NCBI GenBank assembly: GCA_035934385.1
Contig: DASYXY010000014.1
Span: forward strand, 62,001 to 126,000
Length of the DNA: 64,000 nucleotides
From: CF-118 sp035934385
Lineage (GTDB): Bacteria; Chloroflexota; Dormibacteria; Dormibacterales; Dormibacteraceae
Direction: 5' to 3'
Made by a program: the position numbers and the translations under genes. Shown here piece by piece: positions 58,171 through 64,000 of the stretch. Under the pieces are notes generated by a model. That model did not search any database. It was not told the origin of the DNA and worked only from the letters and a program-made list of their open reading frames with translations. Positions within the stretch are counted from its first letter, which is position 1, and every line of letters starts with the position of its first letter.

Positions 58171-58458
58171 CTATTTGCCTCGGCCGAAACCCAGCAGTCG
58201 CAGCACGAACAGCAGGATCACGGCGCCGAGGAACGCCACGATGATCTCGCTGATGATCGGGTGGCCCGCGATCGAGATGTTGATGTGAAGCAGTCCCGCC
58301 AGGACGCCACCAAGGAAGGCCCCGATCACGCCGGCGATGATGTCGCCGAAGAGGCCGAGATCGCGGCCCATAGCCACCCTGCTGGCCAGCGCCCCGGCCA
58401 GGAGGCCGACGAGGATCCAGATGATGATGGTGTCGATGTCGAGGCGGATGTCGATCAT
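58171..58458 (-). CDS. GlsB/YeaQ/YmgE-family membrane protein
   Basis: 95 residues, three membrane segments: IDTIIIWILVGLLAGALASR, DIIAGVIGAFLGGVLAGLLH and ISEIIVAFLGAVILLFVLRL. Upstream member of the tandem pair. Confidence 0.85.
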   Translation of the reverse strand: MIDIRLDIDTIIIWILVGLLAGALASRVAMGRDLGLFGDIIAGVIGAFLGGVLAGLLHINISIAGHPIISEIIVAFLGAVILLFVLRLLGFGRGK

Positions 58459-58488
58459 CGAGATGAGTAAAGCACAGGGTCCCGGGGT

Positions 58489-59853
58489 TTAAGCGGCCTT
58501 CTTGGCGAGCTCCTGGAGCACCGCCCCGAGCACCCGGTTGAAGGCCGGGAATGGATGGATGAGGTCGGCGAGCGTGTTCAGCGGAGTCCCGGCCTTAAGC
58601 GCCAGCACAAGCTCGCCCAGCATCTCGCCTGCCCGCGGCGACACGATCGTTGCGCCAACGAGCACACCTTTCTTCTTGTCACCCACGAGCTTGATCACGC
58701 CGCCCTTGAAATCGTGGATGTAGCCGCGAGCCGTTTCGGCGGGGTCGGTGGTCGCGGTCACGACCTCGATGCCTCGCTCGCGCGCGGCGCGCTCGGAAAG
58801 GCCTACTGACGCAACCTCGGGGTCGGTGAAAGTCACACGCGGGACTGCGCTGTGATCGGCGCGGGCGTCCTCTCCGCGGAGGCGCCGGGCCACGATCTGC
58901 CCGTGGTAGTAGGCAAGGTGTGTGAATCCGCCCAGCCCGGTGACATCGCCGGCGCCGAAAACGCCGACGTGGGCTTCGAGAGTCTCAGGGTCGACCTTCA
59001 GCCACCCGCGCTCGGTCCTCGTCAGGCCTGCCCCCGACCACGCTTCGACGTTGGGCCGGCGGCCCGTGGCGATCAACAGTCGCTCGCCCGTCACGGACTT
59101 GCCCGACTTCAGCTTGACCACCGCGCCCACTCCACCCTTGTCGATACGCTCGGCCGCGTCGCCGAGCTGGATCGTGATCCCTTCTTCCTCCAGGTGCGGA
59201 CGCAGCGCCATGCCGGCCTCCGGCTCCTCGAGGGCGAGGAACGTCGGGCCGGCCTCGATCACCGTCACCTTGCTCCCCAGCCGCGCGAACGCCTGCGCCA
59301 GCTCGACGCCCACCGCGCCGCCTCCGAGGACGATGAGCGACGCGGGGTCCTCGCGCGGAATGGCGGCCTGGCGGTTGGTCCAGTACTCGACCTGGTCCAG
59401 GCCGGGAATCGGAGGGATGGCCGCAGTGCCGCCGTTGGCGATCACCAGCGCCTTTGTGGCGACGTACTGGTCGCTCCCAACCTCGACCGTGCGCAGGTCG
59501 ACGACCTTGCCCTCGCCCCTGATGAGCTTGGCGCCGGTGGCCTCGAGCGCGGCCGCGGGTCGCGTGTCGTCGAGGTCACGGGCCATCCACAGGACTCGCT
59601 TGGAGACCTTTGGGAAGTCCAGGTCCCACTCGACGCGCGACGCCGCGAGGTTGCGCGCGCGTCCTGCCTCCGTCAACGTCTCGCCCGAGCGCAGCAGCGT
59701 CTTCGATGGCACGCACCCCCAGTAAGGGCATTCGCCGCCCACGAGCTCGCGCTCGATGACGGCAAGCGTCAGCCCGCTGCCCTGCAGGCCGCCGGCGATC
59801 GCCTCGCCCGCGACGCCGCCTCCCAGGCACACGACGTCAAACTCCTGAGGCAA
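58489..59853 (-). CDS. FAD-dependent pyridine nucleotide-disulfide oxidoreductase
   Basis: 454 residues. FDVVCLGGGVAGEAIAGGL binds FAD, GGECPYWGCVPSKTLL is the redox disulfide, SLIVLGGGAVGVELAQAFAR binds NAD(P)H, and FGAGDVTGLGGFTHLAYYHG is the second FAD motif. The C-terminus has HPFPAFNRVL where dihydrolipoyl dehydrogenases have a His-Glu pair; the His is present but the Glu position is changed. A mercuric-reductase-like or general disulfide reductase is likely. TTG 59853 with GGAGG six to eight bases upstream is the start. Confidence 0.88.
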   Translation of the reverse strand: MPQEFDVVCLGGGVAGEAIAGGLQGSGLTLAVIERELVGGECPYWGCVPSKTLLRSGETLTEAGRARNLAASRVEWDLDFPKVSKRVLWMARDLDDTRPAAALEATGAKLIRGEGKVVDLRTVEVGSDQYVATKALVIANGGTAAIPPIPGLDQVEYWTNRQAAIPREDPASLIVLGGGAVGVELAQAFARLGSKVTVIEAGPTFLALEEPEAGMALRPHLEEEGITIQLGDAAERIDKGGVGAVVKLKSGKSVTGERLLIATGRRPNVEAWSGAGLTRTERGWLKVDPETLEAHVGVFGAGDVTGLGGFTHLAYYHGQIVARRLRGEDARADHSAVPRVTFTDPEVASVGLSERAARERGIEVVTATTDPAETARGYIHDFKGGVIKLVGDKKKGVLVGATIVSPRAGEMLGELVLALKAGTPLNTLADLIHPFPAFNRVLGAVLQELAKKAA

Positions 59854-60832
59854 CTTGTGAACCTCCTTCGGTGGCGGCCGCTCGCCCGCTGCGCAGCGAC
59901 TCGAGCAGAGAGCGCGCTGAGAACGAACCGATGTACCTGTCGCCGTCGAAGACCGCCGCTCGCTCGGTGGGGCTTGACAGCGCGGCCGCGAAAGCATCGG
60001 TGAGGGTCGAGCCAACGGATACGCGCGGCTCGCCCGCGGCCGCACCACCAGGCGGATGCTCGAGCGCGTCGGGACGGATGGCTTCGATGGACATCCGGCG
60101 TACCAGCCGGTCGCGCCCGAGAAACTCCGTCACGTAATCGCTCGCGGGCCGCGTGAGGATCGCGTCGGGCGTGTCGTACTGCGCGACCTCCGCCTGCATC
60201 CTCATCAGGCAGATGCGGTCACCGACCATCACCGCCTCGTCGATGTCATGCGTTACGAACACGACCGTCTTGGCGAGTGTCCGCTGGATGCTGATGAACT
60301 CGTGCTGCAGCCGCTCGCGCGTGATGCGGTCGACCGCGCCGAAAGGCTCGTCCATCAAGAGGATGGGCGGATCGGCGCCGAGCGCACGCGCGAAACCGAC
60401 TCGCTGCCGCTGACCGCCCGACAGCTGATGCGGATAGCGCTTGCGGTACTCGCGCGGCGGTAGGCCCACGAGCTCGAGCAGCTCGTCCACCCGCGCCTTG
60501 ACCTTGCCTGCGTCCCAGTCCCACAGCCGCGGCACCGTCGCCACGTTGTCGGCCACCGTCATGTGCGGGAACAGGCCGGTCTGCTGGATGACGTAACCCA
60601 TCTTCAAGCGAAGCTGCACGGGATCGACCTCTTGCGTGTCGACGCCGTCGACCAGGATGCGCCCGCCGTCGGGCTCGGTGAGGCGGTTGATCATGCGCAG
60701 GGTCGTCGTCTTGCCGCAGCCTGACGGCCCGAGGAGAACGCAGGTCTGCCCGGTCGGAATCTCCAGCGAAAGGTCGCGCACGGCGTTGGAGCCGCCCGCG
60801 AAGCCCTTGCTGACGTGCTCGAGCGTGATCAT
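59837..60832 (-). CDS. Quaternary-amine ABC transporter ATP-binding protein (OpuCA/ProV type)
   Basis: 331 residues. Walker A LLGPSGCGKTTTLRMINRL, Q-loop YVIQQTGLFPHMTVADNVAT, signature YPHQLSGGQRQRVGFARALG, Walker B PILLMDEPFGAVD, and FVTHDIDEAVMVGDRI. A short CBS-like region closes it (about 265-315). It energises the betaine/choline permeases encoded divergently. Its 3' end overlaps the oxidoreductase by 17 bases. Confidence 0.93.
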   Translation of the reverse strand: MITLEHVSKGFAGGSNAVRDLSLEIPTGQTCVLLGPSGCGKTTTLRMINRLTEPDGGRILVDGVDTQEVDPVQLRLKMGYVIQQTGLFPHMTVADNVATVPRLWDWDAGKVKARVDELLELVGLPPREYRKRYPHQLSGGQRQRVGFARALGADPPILLMDEPFGAVDRITRERLQHEFISIQRTLAKTVVFVTHDIDEAVMVGDRICLMRMQAEVAQYDTPDAILTRPASDYVTEFLGRDRLVRRMSIEAIRPDALEHPPGGAAAGEPRVSVGSTLTDAFAAALSSPTERAAVFDGDRYIGSFSARSLLESLRSGRAAATEGGSQVASGV

Positions 60833-60919
60833 CGATCGGGTCGGCGCCAGTTCGGCTGACTCCTGGGCCGTCTACCAAACATCCTTTTTCCACCTCATGG
60901 CGCAGCGTCCGCTGGGGTC

Positions 60920-60938
60920 CCCGCGACGTAGTCGCGGG
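60920..60938. promoter_or_regulatory. Perfect hairpin between the divergent transporter halves
   Basis: CCCGCGAC-GTA-GTCGCGGG is an eight-pair stem with a three-base loop in the 149-bp divergent region. It may be an operator for coordinated control of the two halves. Confidence 0.45.
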
Positions 60939-60981
60939 AGTGAGGCAGCGGCCCTTCCCCGCGCTGTCTTACGGTAAATGA

Positions 60982-61656
60982 ATGGGGCACGGCCTATTCC
61001 TCCAGGGCGAGGCGCAGCCCTGGATCCTGTGGGACTGGCTCTTCAGTCACGTTTCGCGTTTCACCGACGCACTGCAGCAGCACATCGCGCTGACTTTCAT
61101 CGCGGTGACGCTCGCGCTCGTGATCTCACTCCCGCTCGGGGTCGCGGCTCAGCGCTGGCGCGTAGTGCGCAACCCGGCCTTCGTGATTTTCGGCATCGTC
61201 TACACAATTCCTTCGATCGCTCTGTTTGCCCTTCTCATCCCGTACACGGGGCTGAGCGCCACGACCGCCGAGATCGGCCTCGTGGGTTACGCGGTCCTCA
61301 TCATCCTGCGGAACGTGGTGGTCGGGCTCGACTCCGTGCCGCCGGACGTCGTCGACGCCGCCAACGGCATGGGCTACCGCCCGCTCGCGCGTCTTCTTCG
61401 AGTTGAGCTTCCGCTGGCACTCCCAGCCATCTTCGCGGGCGTCCGGATCGCGACCGTGACGACGATCGGCCTCGTGACCATCACCGCGGTGATCGGGCTT
61501 GGCGGCCTCGGCCAGCTCATCGAGGAGGGTCTGGTCGACGACTTCCGCACCCCGCTGGTCGTCGCCACCGTGCTGTCCATCTTGCTCGCGCTCGTGGCCG
61601 ACCTCTTCCTCGCGGGGGTCCAGAAGGTGGCCCTGCCCTGGTCGCGGAGCGCCTGA
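60982..61656 (+). CDS. Betaine/choline ABC transporter permease (OpuCB type)
   Basis: 224 residues, about five to six membrane segments. HIALTFIAVTLALVISLPLG, PSIALFALLIPYTGLSATTA and the EAA loop VDAANGMGYRPLARLLRVEL identify an ABC permease of the osmoprotectant group. It is followed after one base by a second permease. Confidence 0.92.
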   Translation: MGHGLFLQGEAQPWILWDWLFSHVSRFTDALQQHIALTFIAVTLALVISLPLGVAAQRWRVVRNPAFVIFGIVYTIPSIALFALLIPYTGLSATTAEIGLVGYAVLIILRNVVVGLDSVPPDVVDAANGMGYRPLARLLRVELPLALPAIFAGVRIATVTTIGLVTITAVIGLGGLGQLIEEGLVDDFRTPLVVATVLSILLALVADLFLAGVQKVALPWSRSA

Positions 61657-61657
61657 C

Positions 61658-62365
61658 ATGGCGGCGATCGAAAGTGTCCTCAAATGGTTCACCGATCCAG
61701 CGCATTGGAGCGGCACCGACGGGATCCCGACGCGACTGATGGAGCACATCCAGCTGTCCGCCGAATCGGTCGCGATCGCGATGCTGATCGCGCTTCCGAT
61801 CGGGATCGTGCTCGGACACTACGGCAAGTTGGGCAACGTCGCGATCAACGTGTCCAACATCGGCCGTGCGCTTCCGTCATTCGGGATCCTGGTGATCGCG
61901 TTTCAGATCTGGGGCCTAGGCGACCTGCCGATCATCGTGTCGCTCACCGCGCTCGCGATCCCGCCCATGGTCACCAACAGCTACGTCGGCCTACGTGAGG
62001 TCGACCCCGACATCAAGGACGCCGCAAGAGGCATGGGCTTTCGCGGGATGGCCCAACTGCTGCGGGTCGAGCTGCCGCTGGCGCTTCCGCTCGTGATGGC
62101 CGGCATTCGCACCTCGGCGGTGCAGGTTGTCGCCACCGCGACGCTGGCCGCACTGATCGCCGGCGGCGGCTTCGGTCGCTACATCGTCGACGGGCTCGAC
62201 CAGCAGGACTACACCAAGCTGTTTGCCGGGGCGGTCCTGGTGGCCTTGCTGGCCCTGGCGACCGAGCTTTCGCTGGGCGGATTGGAACGTTTGGTGACCC
62301 CGCGCGGTATTCGACTGCTGAGGGTGCGGGCCGCACGGCCGGCGACCGCCTTCAAGACAGCGTGA
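61658..62365 (+). CDS. Betaine/choline ABC transporter permease (OpuCD type)
   Basis: 235 residues. HIQLSAESVAIAMLIALPIG, NIGRALPSFGILVIAFQIWG and the EAA loop IKDAARGMGFRGMAQLLRVE. Paired with the preceding permease to form the membrane channel. Confidence 0.92.
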   Translation: MAAIESVLKWFTDPAHWSGTDGIPTRLMEHIQLSAESVAIAMLIALPIGIVLGHYGKLGNVAINVSNIGRALPSFGILVIAFQIWGLGDLPIIVSLTALAIPPMVTNSYVGLREVDPDIKDAARGMGFRGMAQLLRVELPLALPLVMAGIRTSAVQVVATATLAALIAGGGFGRYIVDGLDQQDYTKLFAGAVLVALLALATELSLGGLERLVTPRGIRLLRVRAARPATAFKTA

Positions 62366-62435
62366 CGCACCTGATGGAAGAATGAAGGGCGCGCGCGACG
62401 TTGGATCGACAAACCGGGGTAAGGAGAGGCACAGG

Positions 62436-63350
62436 ATGAACCGGAAATTGAGCTCAGGGCGCCTTTTCGCGGCGCTGGCGACGATCGTGCTCACCGCCGT
62501 CGCTTGCGGCAGCACGAGCGCGCCCGCCGCGTCGAAGGGCACCATCACCATCGCCGGGTTCGCATTCTCAGAGGGCACCGTGCTGGCCGACCTGTACGGC
62601 GAGGCCCTGGCCCACGATGGCTTCACGGTCAATTACAAGCTGCAGCTCGGCAACCGGGAGGTGGTGTCGACCGCCATCAAGTCGGGCCAGGTCGACCTTT
62701 ATATCGGCTACGCGGCGACCGACCTCGAGTTCTACAACAAGGGAGCCGGTGAGGCCTCGGGCGATGCTGCGGCCAACGTGCAGAAGCTCAACAGCCACCT
62801 GAGCTCGTTGGGCCTGGTTGCGCTCACACCCTCGACGGCGATCGACCAGAACGCCTTCGCGGTCACCAAGGACACGGCGAGCAAGTACAACCTCGTCAAG
62901 CTTTCAGACCTGGCCGCCGTAGGCGGCCAGCTGGTGCTCGGGGGACCGCCCGAGTGCCCGACCAGGCCGTTCTGCCAGCCCGGGCTTAGCCGGGTCTACG
63001 GGATCACGTTCAAGAGCTTCAAAGCTCTCGACGCGGGCGACCCGCTGACCTTCGCCGCCCTCGCCAACGGCAGCATCCAGGTCGGTCTCGTGTTCAGCAG
63101 TGACGCCAGGATCGCGCCGGCCAAGCTGGTCGTCCTCCAGGACGACAAGCAGCTCGAGCAGGCTGATGACGTGGTGCCGATCCTTAGGTCGGCAGTCGCG
63201 TCGGACGAGGCGAAGACGGTGCTCAACGAAGTCAGCGCCAAGCTGACGACCGCTGACCTCGTGCAGATGAACTCCCAGGTCGAGAACCTGCACCAGGACG
63301 CTGATGCGGTCACCATGGCCTGGCTCCAGAGCCACAACTTCGGGATGTAG
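62436..63350 (+). CDS. Glycine betaine/choline-type substrate-binding lipoprotein
   Basis: 304 residues. Signal peptide and lipobox in IVLTAVACGS, then an OpuAC-type fold with GTITIAGFAFSEGTVLADLY, LQLGNREVVSTAIKSGQVDL, IGYAATDLEFYNKG and VYGITFKSFKALDAGDPLTF. AAGGAGAGG lies just before ATG 62436. It delivers compatible solutes (probably betaine, choline or carnitine) to the two permeases. Confidence 0.92.
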   Translation: MNRKLSSGRLFAALATIVLTAVACGSTSAPAASKGTITIAGFAFSEGTVLADLYGEALAHDGFTVNYKLQLGNREVVSTAIKSGQVDLYIGYAATDLEFYNKGAGEASGDAAANVQKLNSHLSSLGLVALTPSTAIDQNAFAVTKDTASKYNLVKLSDLAAVGGQLVLGGPPECPTRPFCQPGLSRVYGITFKSFKALDAGDPLTFAALANGSIQVGLVFSSDARIAPAKLVVLQDDKQLEQADDVVPILRSAVASDEAKTVLNEVSAKLTTADLVQMNSQVENLHQDADAVTMAWLQSHNFGM

Positions 63351-63353
63351 GCC

Positions 63354-64000
63354 TCAGGGGAGACGATTGATCCAGGCGGCCGTCGAGTACTTGTCGCGGA
63401 CCAGCTGATCCGCGGCGGCGAGCTCGGCGGCCGTCAGGCCGCCGGTGGCGGCCCCGAACTCATCGCGGAATGAACGCTCCATGTGGGACGCGGTCTCGGC
63501 GCAGCTGAGAGACGTGAACCAGGCAAGCGGCGACACCTTCTTCACCGCGCTGCGCACCCCGCGCTCCGTCAGGCGGTCGCGGCCCAGGCGGATGAGCTGC
63601 TCCACGATCCCCACGTCCATCTGGTGGGCGATGGTCGTGTGATGCAGGACGAAGCCCTTGCGGCGCGATTGCGCGGCGCCTGCGATCTTGCCCCGCGGGG
63701 AGATGATGTCGTTGATCTCCCGGTAAGACGCGGGCACGCCGAGCGCGACGAATGACCGCACCGCCCAGGCGTCGAGGGCCGCGTACGACTGCCTGAAGCT
63801 GAGCTCTCTGACCGCCGAGTCAGGCAGGTACATCGAGTACGTGATCGTGCGGCCCGGCTCGCAGATCATGGTGCCGCCGCCGCTCATGCGCCGCGTCACG
63901 GTGAATCCAAGCCGGCGCGCCGAGACCAGGTCGATCTCGTTCATCACCGATTGATGCGAGCCGATGACCAGCGCCGGCTCGATCCAGGACCAGAAGCGCA
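63354..64000 (-). CDS. Lipoate-protein ligase A/octanoyltransferase-family protein (5' end outside the window)
   Basis: At least 215 residues, running off the right edge. Upstream of the first ATG the frame continues as RFWSWIEPALVIGSHQS, so the true start lies beyond 64000. VTRRMSGGGTMICEPGRTIT is the ligase motif with C-E where many members have H-D; GKIAGAAQSRRKGFVLHHTT holds the conserved lysine. Substrate (lipoate, octanoate or other acyl) cannot be decided. Confidence 0.78.
   Translation of the reverse strand, partial: RFWSWIEPALVIGSHQSVMNEIDLVSARRLGFTVTRRMSGGGTMICEPGRTITYSMYLPDSAVRELSFRQSYAALDAWAVRSFVALGVPASYREINDIISPRGKIAGAAQSRRKGFVLHHTTIAHQMDVGIVEQLIRLGRDRLTERGVRSAVKKVSPLAWFTSLSCAETASHMERSFRDEFGAATGGLTAAELAAADQLVRDKYSTAAWINRLP

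Overview
This is 64 kb of GC-rich, gene-dense chromosome from a free-living bacterium. GTG and TTG starts are frequent, genes overlap by ATGA/GTGA in short operons, and about 80 genes can be supported. There is no rRNA, so taxonomy rests on gene content. The mix (LarB/LarC, ComB, GlsB proteins, LuxR-type ATPases, an alpha/beta-hydrolase/cyclase fusion, DUF families) suits a soil bacterium of the Chloroflexota/Dormibacterota or actinobacterial type. That placement is inference and is not firm.

Layout. 0-5 kb: start of a cysteine desulfurase, Mut7-C, larB, a HAD phosphatase, molybdopterin genes (moaC, moaB) and pxpA. 5-15 kb: a GNAT protein, a peroxiredoxin with in-frame UGA, pxpBC, glpD, a DegT-type enzyme, and a selenoprotein-B-like gene with in-frame UGA. 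15-27.6 kb: small regulator/transporter/reductase modules (MarR-MFS, TetR-MBL, two related MDR reductases), YcaQ-like and DnaJ-like proteins, and a cyclase. 27.7-31.4 kb: a small island bounded by a 45-bp direct repeat of the 3' part of an intact tRNA-Lys, carrying a LuxR-ATPase regulator and an acetyltransferase. 31.5-38.7 kb: an orphan PrgI/VirB4 pair, hydrolases, and a PadR-controlled DHA2 exporter. 38.8-45 kb: ECF sigma/anti-sigma and a MacAB-type exporter. 45.5-49.2 kb: folB-larC-folD-folC. 49-54 kb: membrane proteins, an SDR, HxlR, a phosphoglycerate mutase-like protein and ComB. 54-57.7 kb: a cobalamin riboswitch followed by a lipoprotein and a full ECF transporter. 57.8-63.4 kb: two GlsB proteins, an FAD disulfide oxidoreductase and a glycine-betaine/choline-type ABC transporter split into divergent halves. 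The window ends inside a lipoate-ligase family gene.

The strongest unusual signal is two independent genes whose reading frames run through a UGA exactly at the expected redox residue. One is the TxxC site of a peroxiredoxin and the other is the UxxC site of a glycine/betaine-reductase selenoprotein-B-like protein. Each UGA is followed at a suitable distance by a small hairpin resembling a bacterial SECIS element. Together they argue that this organism decodes selenocysteine. None of selA/B/C/D lies in the window, so this must be tested elsewhere in the genome.

Other notable features are the integrase-less tRNA-Lys island, genes whose homology begins at a CTG codon with no ATG/GTG/TTG available (or only a misplaced one), and a B12-controlled ECF transporter with a transcobalamin-like lipoprotein. 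Coordinates of starts were checked against nearby codons, but no alignments or structure predictions were run.
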